16,904 bases of DNA from NCBI GenBank assembly GCA_964435235.1, contig CAYSXZ010000014.1:1-16904 (forward strand), given 5' to 3'. The DNA comes from JAVZJR01 sp964435235. Lineage in GTDB: Archaea; Micrarchaeota; Micrarchaeia; Anstonellales; Bilamarchaeaceae. A model generated the notes under the pieces. The model searched no databases and had not been told where the DNA came from. It was given only the letters and a program-made list of their open reading frames with translations. The position numbers and the translations under genes are program-made. Below, piece by piece: positions 11,418 through 16,904 of the stretch. Numbering within the stretch: the stretch's first letter is position 1; every line of letters begins with the position of its first letter.

Positions 11418-11687
11418 TTACACCTTCTTTGGTCTTTCATGCGGTCTAAAGGCTATGCGCTTTCCTTCGATGTCTACTGTGCTACCATCGTCCAGCATAA
11501 AGCGGAATGTGCATGCAACCTTCGGAAGTTTTACTTCTTTTCCGTTCTCCTTTTCTATGATTATTAAATTTTTTGTCTCATCAACTACCCTTCCTTTTGT
11601 TCCAATAAGCATATGTTGAGAGCTGTTTACTATTTCTACGTTTAGTCCAATAAAGGTAGAGTAGAGGATGTTTCTTTTAGTTCTCAT
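11418..11687 (-). CDS. rnp1: RNase P protein component 1 (Rpp29/Pop4)
   Basis: Rpp29 is an Sm-like beta-barrel subunit of archaeal RNase P, which removes the 5' leader of tRNA precursors; it pairs with Rpp21 and contacts the specificity domain of the RNA. The 89-residue sequence shows the family pattern LIGLNVEIVNSS-like start (FIGLNVEIVNSS), IGTKGRVVDETKNLIIIE, then KVACTFRF and the closing IEGKRIAFRPHERPKK. Only the barrel core is present, without the long basic N-terminal tail of the eukaryotic protein, as is usual in archaea. It starts 11 bases after aIF1. Placement directly behind uL29-aIF1 is the standard archaeal arrangement. Confidence 0.95.
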   Translation of the reverse strand: MRTKRNILYSTFIGLNVEIVNSSQHMLIGTKGRVVDETKNLIIIEKENGKEVKLPKVACTFRFMLDDGSTVDIEGKRIAFRPHERPKKV

Positions 11688-11698
11688 ACAAATGCGCT

Positions 11699-12004
11699 TC
11701 AGCTTACTTCTATGCTTTCTGGCGGATATCCCATTTCTTTTAGAAGGTCAGGAACTCTTTTCTTATGGTCTCCTTGGAGAATTATGGCTCCTTCCTTAGC
11801 AGTTCCACCACAGGCAAGCTTCTGCTTTAAGTTTTTTGCAGTCTGTTCTATCTGTGCTGCGTCTATTCCTTCTACGATTGTAACGAGTTTTTTGAATTTT
11901 TTCTTTGTTGTATAAACCTTTATCTTTGTTACTCCTTCCTTTTCGAGAACCTCGCAAACGCAAAGGTCCTTTGGCATTCCGCATTTAGGGCATCTTTCTC
12001 CCAT
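11699..12004 (-). CDS. Translation initiation factor aIF1 (SUI1 family)
   Basis: aIF1 binds the 30S subunit near the P site and enforces accurate start-codon choice. The 101 residues comprise a small zinc-binding head (C5-P-K-C8, C15-V-C17, in CPKCGMPKDLCVCE) seen in archaeal aIF1, then the SUI1 domain. That domain has KKKFKKLVTIVEGID, LKQKLACGGTAKEGAIILQGDH (basic loop and CGGT signature) and the C-terminal VPDLLKEMGYPPESIEV. The length is normal. ATG 12004 has GGTGA about 10 bases upstream. TATA-like TATTTAAA (12056-12063) and GTATAATTAT (12031-12040) in the region after the conserved part of uL29 might give an internal promoter. Confidence 0.96.
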   Translation of the reverse strand: MGERCPKCGMPKDLCVCEVLEKEGVTKIKVYTTKKKFKKLVTIVEGIDAAQIEQTAKNLKQKLACGGTAKEGAIILQGDHKKRVPDLLKEMGYPPESIEVS

Positions 12005-12014
12005 TTCTTTTCAT

Positions 12015-12248
12015 TCACCCATTTTGTGTGGTATAATTATTCTGTTTCGATGGGATATTTAAACCTTGGTTTTTTTCACTGAGGGATAACATATTTTTCA
12101 ATTTAGCAACTGCTTTTTTAAGAGGTTTTACCTTTTCTTTTTTTCCTTCTCCACAAAGCTCCAGAATAGTGCGTTCGAGTTCCAAAATTTTCTCTTCCAT
12201 CGCTTTTCGCGACATCATATTAAGTTCGTTCTTCTTTATGACTGCCAT
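12015..12248 (-). CDS. rpl29: Ribosomal protein uL29, with atypical C-terminal tail
   Basis: uL29 is a helical hairpin protein at the polypeptide exit tunnel of the 50S subunit. Of 77 residues the first 52 fit: VIKKNELNMMSRKAMEEKILELERTIL and then LKKAVAKLKNML as the second helix. The rest (after SEK) is an Asn/Gln-rich polar tail unlike archaeal uL29, which normally stops after the second helix. The tail begins at a run of seven A (plus-strand T7, 12070-12076). Removing one base would end the protein five codons later at TAA, in the expected place. ATG 12248 is preceded by GAGGTAG within the end of uS3. Identity rests on position between uS3 and aIF1 and on helix pattern. Confidence 0.88.
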   Translation of the reverse strand: MAVIKKNELNMMSRKAMEEKILELERTILELCGEGKKEKVKPLKKAVAKLKNMLSLSEKNQGLNIPSKQNNYTTQNG

Positions 12249-12253
12249 GAAAA

Positions 12254-12976
12254 CTACCTCTTTCCAGCAGGTCTGCGCGGAGCGTATTTTTTCTCTTTTT
12301 CACCACCTGTTTTTTCCTTTTCATCGCCTTCCTCCTCTGTCTGTGTTATCTCTGTCGCGCTTTCTATAACTTTCGGTAAGGTTATCGGCGCTGCCTTCTT
12401 TCCTGGGAATACAGTTCCTGGAGGGGCTATTCTTACCAACACACCTATAACTCCGGATTTTGTATTAGCGTTTATATGCGCCTCTTTCACAAGCCTTGTC
12501 GGTTCTCCTGCTTTTGGAATGTATCCGGCAGAGACCCTGAGAGACTTAGCCCTCGCTCCCTTCGCTCCTATCTTTCCTGCCGCAACTATCTCAGCACCTA
12601 TCGCTCCTGCTCGCATTACTTCTCTGAGCATGAAATGCAAAACCGCCCTTACCTTTTTTCCTGTCTCTATATACCTCGCAGCCTTCTTTGCGACTATCCT
12701 AGGCTCAAGGCTTGGCTCGCGTACTTCTACTACGCTTATCTGTGGATTATCTATCTTGAATTCCTGCTTTATCGTTTCAGTAAGTTCGTTGATAAATCTA
12801 CCTTTTCGTCCTATTATCCTCGCTGGATTCATGACCTCAATTGTTATCCTTGTCATAATCGGTGTTCTTTGAACATCAACATTTGCAAGCCCTGCACGGT
12901 CGAGTTTTTTCTCAAGAAATTTCATAAGCTTATATCTGTTGAATGGTTCCTCTATTAGTTTTTCTTCATATAACAT
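12254..12976 (-). CDS. rps3: Ribosomal protein uS3
   Basis: uS3 lines the mRNA entry channel of the 30S subunit. The 240-residue archaeal-type sequence has the N-terminal block KFLEKKLDRAGLANVDVQRTPIMTRI, a type II KH domain with the GxxG loop in IIGRKGRFI (about 54-62), and the C-terminal domain AGAIGAEIVAAGKIGAKGARAKS leading into IKxxTP-like GVIGVLVRIAPPG. It ends in a Glu/Lys-rich disordered tail of about 40 residues. The ATG overlaps the uL22 stop by one base (TAATG), with GAGGTGG just upstream, so the two are translationally coupled. Confidence 0.97.
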   Translation of the reverse strand: MLYEEKLIEEPFNRYKLMKFLEKKLDRAGLANVDVQRTPIMTRITIEVMNPARIIGRKGRFINELTETIKQEFKIDNPQISVVEVREPSLEPRIVAKKAARYIETGKKVRAVLHFMLREVMRAGAIGAEIVAAGKIGAKGARAKSLRVSAGYIPKAGEPTRLVKEAHINANTKSGVIGVLVRIAPPGTVFPGKKAAPITLPKVIESATEITQTEEEGDEKEKTGGEKEKKYAPRRPAGKR

Positions 12977-13503
12977 TATTTAGCCACCTCTTTCTCCTCC
13001 TTTGCTTCCTTTTTGGGTTCTTCCTTCTGCGGAGGAACAACTTCTACACCCTTCGGTACTGCTTCGAGAGGTTCTAGTATTATTTCAATACGTGAAGTCT
13101 CGTAATCAGAACGAGCCCATCTCCCTTTCGGAGCCACTCTTCCATATATATTTTTCTTGTTCGCAGCAGCATGTACTATCTTATACCTCTCCCCCATTCC
13201 ATTGCTCCTTCCGTTCGCAATTGCGCTCATAAGAACTTTCAGAACAACAGCCGCTGCTTTTTTTGGATATCTACCTTTTTTCCCTCCAAGTTCATGCCTA
13301 TGACCAAGTTTTTTATTATGCCTTTTGTAAAGCACTGGGAGCTTACCAGCAGAAACTAACAAAAGGAAATTCTTTGCCCATTCGGCATCCTTTCCTCTTA
13401 TCCTTCCGCAAACCTCTGAGAGATCCTTGTATGACGCATCCACACCTTCGAGCCTAGCACACGGATAATTATCTCTTTCAAATTCGATCGAATAGCCTTT
13501 CAT
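12976..13503 (-). CDS. rpl22: Ribosomal protein uL22
   Basis: uL22 contributes to the peptide exit tunnel and 23S rRNA folding. The 175 residues show the archaeal/eukaryotic form: YKDLSEVCGRIRGKDAEWAKNFL, the basic KRHNKKLGHRHELGGKKGRYPKKAA loop, KVLMSAIANGRSNGM, and the tunnel hairpin region IYGRVAPKGRWARSDYETSRIEIIL. A 25-residue Pro/Glu/Lys tail follows (about 150-175). It starts five bases after uS19 ends and overlaps uS3 by one base. The start ATG 13503 has a weak ribosome site in the end of uS19. Confidence 0.96.
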   Translation of the reverse strand: MKGYSIEFERDNYPCARLEGVDASYKDLSEVCGRIRGKDAEWAKNFLLLVSAGKLPVLYKRHNKKLGHRHELGGKKGRYPKKAAAVVLKVLMSAIANGRSNGMGERYKIVHAAANKKNIYGRVAPKGRWARSDYETSRIEIILEPLEAVPKGVEVVPPQKEEPKKEAKEEKEVAK

Positions 13504-13507
13504 AGCA

Positions 13508-13912
13508 TCACTTCAGCGGTACGAACTTGGAGCCTCTTGTAGCTCCCACACCAGGACCAGAATGTATAACCCTTCCTGTTGTATGCACAAATTCGCCAAG
13601 GCGTTTTCCTACCATAAATGGTATTATGTCAACGCGTTTGTATTCCTTGCCATTGTGCACGCTAAACGTAAGGCCCACCCAATCAGGAAGAATTACTGCA
13701 TCTCTTATTTGTGTTTTTATTATTTTCTTAGGATTGCTCTTTTTTATTTTACTTACTTTCTCGATAAATCTCTTAAGCCTTTGGTTGTACTTCAGTCTTT
13801 TTAGCGTTCTTCTGCTTCTCGAGGTCATCCTTTTCATAAATTCCTCTGGACTTAAAGAAGCAAGTTTGTCTTCCTCTATACCCTTCCACGTATCCTTCCT
13901 TACTGTTACCAT
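13508..13912 (-). CDS. rps19: Ribosomal protein uS19
   Basis: uS19 sits in the head of the 30S subunit beside uS13. The 134 residues have the extended archaeal/eukaryotic N-terminus (WKGIEEDKLASLSPEEFMKRMTSRSRRTLKR) and the conserved core: IKTQIRDAVILPDWVGLTFSVHNGKEY, VGKRLGEFVHTTG and the ending GVGATRGSKFVPLK. I place the start at ATG 13912, which overlaps the uL2 stop (TGATG) and has GGTGAAGG upstream. A TTG three bases earlier is in frame but has no advantage. Confidence 0.96.
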   Translation of the reverse strand: MVTVRKDTWKGIEEDKLASLSPEEFMKRMTSRSRRTLKRLKYNQRLKRFIEKVSKIKKSNPKKIIKTQIRDAVILPDWVGLTFSVHNGKEYKRVDIIPFMVGKRLGEFVHTTGRVIHSGPGVGATRGSKFVPLK

Positions 13913-14685
13913 CAACCTTCACCTGTTTTTTCAGTGCCTGCCTCAGGCTGCCCGGCCTTCTTTCCCTTCTTCCTCCCAGTCATACGGGCGGCTATGTGGC
14001 CGATCTTCGCACCTGGAGGAGCTCCTCTCGAAACAGTTGTCGGCTTTCCGACATGGTGCTGCTTTCCTCCGTGCGGATGGGAGTAGGCAGCCATGTGAAC
14101 TCCTCTTGGCACTGGCCACAGCTTGTTCTGCGCCTTGTGTTTATAATAAGAGTTACCAGCCTTTAGAAGGGGTTTATCAAGCCTCCCTCCGCCAGCGACA
14201 ACTCCAAGCTGCGCCCTACACTCTCCAGAAACAGCAATTGTTTTTTTGCTTGGCAGGCGTATATAAACTATGTTCTTTTCTTTAGAAACAACTGTGGCAT
14301 AGGAGCCCGCGGCCCTAACCATCTTTCCCCCATCTCCTGGGGTCTTTTCAATATTGAATATATATGTTCCATCCGGAATCCTATAAAGCGGAAGAACACT
14401 TCCCAATCTTAATTTCCCCTGAACGCCTATATCGAGCGTGTCTCCGACTGCTATACCCTCTGGGGCAAGAAGATATCCCTTTTCTTCGTTATCATAACCA
14501 ACCACCATTAGGATGGCACTTCTTGAAGGGTCGTCTACAAAACCCAGTACCTTACCAGTAAGAACCCCTGTCTTTTCTATATCATCATAATTTCTGTATC
14601 TTAGATCTACCTTGTACCTTTTTTTCGGAGAGCGGTATCTTGGCGAACCTGCGCCCCTTTTTCTAGATTTAATTCTCTTCCCCAT
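13912..14685 (-). CDS. rpl2: Ribosomal protein uL2
   Basis: uL2 is essential for subunit association and the peptidyl-transferase centre. The 257-residue archaeal form begins MGKRIKSRKRGAGSPRYRSP, continues with the OB-fold and SH3-like domains (VGDTLDIGVQGKLRLGSVLPL, GTYIFNIEKTPGDGGKMVRAAG), and carries the conserved His-rich loop YSHPHGGKQHHVGKP and then RGAPPGAKIGHIAARMTGRKKG. A short Glu/Thr tail ends it. ATG 14685 gives the canonical MGKR start with GGGTG nine bases upstream. A TTG at 14691 would add two residues and crowd that site. Confidence 0.97.
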   Translation of the reverse strand: MGKRIKSRKRGAGSPRYRSPKKRYKVDLRYRNYDDIEKTGVLTGKVLGFVDDPSRSAILMVVGYDNEEKGYLLAPEGIAVGDTLDIGVQGKLRLGSVLPLYRIPDGTYIFNIEKTPGDGGKMVRAAGSYATVVSKEKNIVYIRLPSKKTIAVSGECRAQLGVVAGGGRLDKPLLKAGNSYYKHKAQNKLWPVPRGVHMAAYSHPHGGKQHHVGKPTTVSRGAPPGAKIGHIAARMTGRKKGKKAGQPEAGTEKTGEG

Positions 14686-14708
14686 TTTCAATGCACCCGT
14701 CGTTTATA

Positions 14709-14960
14709 CTATGTTATCATCTTTAGCTTCGTAACAACATCATCTGCTTTAAACTCTTTTGTAAGTCGAACTATGGCGTGCTTCTTACCATCTGGAGTTA
14801 TCAGCGTCTTTACTGACGCGACCTTCACTGAAAATATTTTCTCAACCTCTTCCGCTATTTGCTTCTTAGTGGCTTCGAGCGCCACAAGAAAACGTATGGA
14901 ATTCTCGCTATCTATCTTTTCAATAGACTTTTCAGTTTTAATCGGAGCTATGAGTATCAT
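14709..14960 (-). CDS. rpl23: Ribosomal protein uL23
   Basis: uL23 lies at the tunnel exit and is the docking site for SRP and other nascent-chain factors. The 83 residues match the archaeal form: API-KTEKSIEKIDSENSIRFLV, ATKKQIAEEVEKIFSVKVASVKTLITPDGKKHAIVRL, and a closing basic/hydrophobic helix KADDVVTKLKMI. The start ATG 14960 is one base after the uL4 stop and carries a strong GAGGTGA that lies within the end of uL4. Confidence 0.96.
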   Translation of the reverse strand: MILIAPIKTEKSIEKIDSENSIRFLVALEATKKQIAEEVEKIFSVKVASVKTLITPDGKKHAIVRLTKEFKADDVVTKLKMIT

Positions 14961-14961
14961 T

Positions 14962-15726
14962 TTATTTCACCTCAAATTTTGTGAATCTTTCATTTAACAC
15001 CTCAAGTGCTTTTTCTGTGAATATAGCAATTCTTCCTGGGCTTGTGCCAGGCGCGAGGTGCCTCACCATAAGCGATTTTGCGCTTACTACATCCACGCCA
15101 GGTATATTCAAGGCAGCCTTGAGTTGACCTTCTTCACCAGATACAATAATAAGCGGTCCCTTAGAACCATTTTTCTTTGCCTTTTCTAGAAGCGACGTCA
15201 TATTCAATGCCTTCAACACATTTATAACATCCTTGGTTTTTTTAATCTTCTCGAGCGAGTTTTCAATTACTATTGGCAGTGGCATTTCTATATCAACACG
15301 CATCCTTCTGCAAACAGTTTTTCTATCTGCAGTAAAGGCAAGCGCACTCTTCAGCGCTTTCTTATATTCTTTCTTATTTATCTCTTCCGCTATTTTCTTC
15401 TCTGGTTTTGGTGGATGAGCCCTTCTCCCCTTCACAGAGCCTGGTATCCTCTTTACCTTTCCGAATCTTCCCTTTGGAAGAACCTCGCGCGCCCTTCGTG
15501 ATATCCCCCTGTTGCATATTGCACCATAATCCCCTTCTCTTCCGCGATATCTGGCCGAGGTCTCAAGCCCTGCAAATCTATAATTTCCTTTTGGTTGGTA
15601 GGTTTTGCTCTCTTCGCTAAGCACGGCACGCTTTATAATATCTGGTCTAAGGTTTTCTTCAAAGAAACTTGGCAGATCTATCTGTTTTACGACCTTTCCT
15701 TCAAGTGAATATAATGTTCCTTTCAT
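14962..15726 (-). CDS. rpl4: Ribosomal protein uL4
   Basis: uL4 reaches into the exit tunnel and helps 50S assembly. The 254 residues are archaeal/eukaryotic type. They include the N-terminal sheet (YSLEGKVVKQIDLPSFFEENLRPDIIKRAV) and the long basic tunnel loop (AGLETSARYRGREGDYGAICNRGISRRAREVLPKGRFGKVKRIPGSVKGRRAHPPKP condensed here to its key parts ARYRGR, GRFGKVKRIPG and KGRRAHPP). Next are the region with AFTADR and the C-terminal VVSAKSLMVRHLAPGTSPGRIAIFTEKALEVL. I chose ATG 15726, preceded by AAGGTGA. The in-frame GTG at 15735 lies inside that ribosome site and is unlikely. The gap to uL3 is five bases. Confidence 0.96.
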   Translation of the reverse strand: MKGTLYSLEGKVVKQIDLPSFFEENLRPDIIKRAVLSEESKTYQPKGNYRFAGLETSARYRGREGDYGAICNRGISRRAREVLPKGRFGKVKRIPGSVKGRRAHPPKPEKKIAEEINKKEYKKALKSALAFTADRKTVCRRMRVDIEMPLPIVIENSLEKIKKTKDVINVLKALNMTSLLEKAKKNGSKGPLIIVSGEEGQLKAALNIPGVDVVSAKSLMVRHLAPGTSPGRIAIFTEKALEVLNERFTKFEVK

Positions 15727-15731
15727 GAAAA

Positions 15732-16676
15732 TCACCTTAATTTGCTGCTGGAGACATAAATAATGCGCGGCTCTTTTGGTGCGCTGCGCTTTCTAACTGC
15801 AAGCCTTAGCTTTACCATTCTCTTTGCCGGTCCTGGTAGAGAACCACGTATTACTACGTAATCATTTTTCACGAACCCATAACCGTCGAAACCGCTTGAT
15901 GGATTTATCTCGTCTGGGTTTCCTCCCATTTTAAGTATCTCCTTGTTAAATTCTGTTCTCCTATGATAACCCATCTGACCAGCTTGCGGAACGGTATAGG
16001 CAACATAAGCTGGGTGAAATGGCCCAAGCGTTCCTACATGCCTTCTCTTCCCAGTCGCTTTTCTTCTCTGAATAGAGATACCAAATCGCTTAACAGGTCC
16101 TTGCCATCCTTTTCCTTTCGTTACAGCGCTCACATCAACGAACTCGCCGGGCTTAAAAACATCAGATATCTTTAATTCCTTTCCTAGAAGCGTTTTTGCA
16201 TATTCTAGTTTTTCTTTCACATCCTTTCCGCCGCACCCTAGCTCCATCTTCTCTATATGTTTTTTTCCAAATCCGGTCTTTTCCGGTTGAGCGAATACAA
16301 GAAGCTTAACATCCTTGATAAGTTTTTCGTCTATCTCGCTTTTCTTCCTCTTTTTTATGCCTATCCTCCTCAATATCTTCTCATCATCAGTGATTATATC
16401 TCCTATGGAATTTGTGTCATCATAGCATCTTATACCATACACAACAAGTGGCGGAACTTCAACTACCGTCGCCGCGCTTACTATCTCCTGTCCCTTTGTC
16501 GGAGATTCTGTTTGGTCTATATGCGAAACGTGAATCATCCCTGCCTTATATCCAGCGAAGCCTAGGACTCTTTTCTCCTCTGCATCTTGCCATCTAATTC
16601 TTACGTTCTGCGTATCTGCTCTCTTTCTTGGCCTATGCGCCATCGAGCCCCTTCTCGGCTTTCGTTTATCTACCAT
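15732..16676 (-). CDS. rpl3: Ribosomal protein uL3
   Basis: uL3 binds near the 3' end of 23S rRNA and is needed early in 50S assembly. The 314 residues are the long archaeal/eukaryotic form: the N-terminal KPRRGSMAHRPRKRA, VLGFAGYKAGMIHV, EVPPLVVYGIRCY, the central VTKGKGWQGPVKRFGIS signature, RRKATGKRRHVGTLGPFHP, GQMGYHRRTEFNKEI, and the end KNDYVVIRGSLPGPAKRMVKLRLAVR. It is the first gene of the operon. ATG 16676 has GGTG seven bases upstream in a leader of 60-80 bases that contains a hairpin. Confidence 0.97.
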   Translation of the reverse strand: MVDKRKPRRGSMAHRPRKRADTQNVRIRWQDAEEKRVLGFAGYKAGMIHVSHIDQTESPTKGQEIVSAATVVEVPPLVVYGIRCYDDTNSIGDIITDDEKILRRIGIKKRKKSEIDEKLIKDVKLLVFAQPEKTGFGKKHIEKMELGCGGKDVKEKLEYAKTLLGKELKISDVFKPGEFVDVSAVTKGKGWQGPVKRFGISIQRRKATGKRRHVGTLGPFHPAYVAYTVPQAGQMGYHRRTEFNKEILKMGGNPDEINPSSGFDGYGFVKNDYVVIRGSLPGPAKRMVKLRLAVRKRSAPKEPRIIYVSSSKLR

Positions 16677-16715
16677 AGTATCTACACCATTTTCGTGCGT
16701 AGCCCAGTACTGTAT

Positions 16716-16741
16716 TAGGTAAAGCTCACTAGCCCTACCTA
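16716..16741 (-). promoter_or_regulatory. 11-bp hairpin in the leader of the ribosomal operon
   Basis: On the minus strand TAGGTAGGGCT pairs with AGCTTTACCTA around the tetraloop AGTG; the stem has 11 pairs, two of them G-U. It ends about 40 bases before the uL3 start. An 8-bp palindrome CAGTACTG (16705-16712) follows. Position fits an autoregulatory leader or a transcription-start control. If the nearer TATA box is used, the first few bases of the stem would not be transcribed. Confidence 0.45.
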
Positions 16742-16756
16742 TTCGCCGGGTCGCTT

Positions 16757-16789
16757 CTTTTTATAAGAAGGTTTAGAAAGATATAAGAG
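16757..16789 (-). promoter_or_regulatory. Promoter of the ribosomal operon: two candidate TATA boxes
   Basis: Minus-strand CTTATAAAAAG (16757-16767) predicts a start near 16737. TCTTATATCT (16780-16789) predicts one near 16757. Only the second places the whole leader hairpin in the mRNA. The first box sits in a small inverted repeat CTTCTT/AAGAAG (16754-16770). Confidence 0.5.
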
Positions 16790-16904
16790 GAAAGATTTTT
16801 AAATGACGATGCCGCTTAGCAATCATCCATACCAAGATATTTGAAAATTATATGCCTTTCTATTTTTGAAATATTTATATCTATAATATCTCTTTTCCTA
16901 ATCC
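16790..16904. other. AT-rich intergenic end of window, no gene seen
   Basis: All frames on both strands are broken by stops within about 25 codons, and no RNA gene arms are recognisable. The stretch is AT-rich with several TATA-like runs, as expected for a promoter region between the uL3 operon and whatever lies beyond the window. Confidence 0.5.

Noticed and set aside
11414..11440. Longer N-terminus for the arginase-fold protein (ATG 11440)
   Set aside because: It would overlap the end of rnp1. ATG 11413 has AAGGTG at proper spacing and the conserved region begins after it.
13527..14285. Plus-strand ORF of 252 codons across uS19 and uL2
   Set aside because: It is antisense to two conserved ribosomal proteins, with no ribosome site and no recognisable domain.
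15727..15735. GTG 15735 as the uL4 start
   Set aside because: The GTG is part of the AAGGTGA ribosome site for the ATG at 15726.
16690..16760. tRNA-like segment upstream of uL3
   Set aside because: The hairpin is real but there is no T-loop consensus, no acceptor pairing and no anticodon arm.
16802..16850. Short plus-strand ORF beginning ATGACGATGCCG after a TATA-like run
   Set aside because: It has only about 13 codons, with no ribosome site and no similarity I can name.

Overview
The window is archaeal. The ribosomal proteins have archaeal/eukaryotic-type sequences, and they sit beside aIF1 (SUI1), the RNase P protein Rpp29 and an intron-containing tRNA. Promoters are TATA boxes about 25 bases before the start. 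Several lone or first genes look leaderless, while genes inside operons carry GGTGA/GAGGTGA Shine-Dalgarno sites. The lineage cannot be fixed from sequence alone; a DPANN-type or early-branching euryarchaeal genome of moderate GC content would fit.

Layout. Bases 1-1940 (+) hold the 3' part of a CTP synthase gene followed by an MFS transporter. Bases 2049-2341 (-) hold two very small genes that are easily missed: a 38-residue zinc ribbon with the cysteine spacing of the NrdJ C-terminus, and a 29-residue, almost entirely acidic protein with a strong Shine-Dalgarno site. Bases 2470-3477 (+) encode a GT-B (MurG-like) glycosyltransferase. Bases 3478-3822 have no gene but are dense in direct and inverted repeats. 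They abut the 3' end of a tRNA-Pro(UGG) on the minus strand that appears to carry a 24-nt intron in its D loop. Bases 3976-5991 (-) encode a membrane H+-pyrophosphatase. Bases 6182-8890 (-) encode a two-domain CDC48-type AAA+ ATPase whose N-terminal 320 residues are membrane segments in place of the usual substrate-binding domain. Upstream of it on the same strand are a DUF333 lipoprotein and tRNase Z.

Bases 10787-16676 (-) form one tightly packed operon reading uL3-uL4-uL23-uL2-uS19-uL22-uS3-uL29-aIF1-Rpp29 and then a small arginase-fold protein. The usual archaeal continuation (uS17, uL14, uL24 and so on) is absent after Rpp29, so the conserved cluster is broken there. Gaps are 1-23 bases or single-base overlaps (TAATG, TGATG), which implies translational coupling.

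The operon makes large- and small-subunit ribosomal proteins together with initiation and tRNA 5'-processing factors, and tRNase Z next door does tRNA 3' processing. The pyrophosphatase would pull biosynthesis forward while pumping protons. The most unusual items are the membrane-anchored AAA+ ATPase, the zinc-ribbon/acidic microprotein pair, the D-loop tRNA intron and the repeat-rich structured spacer.
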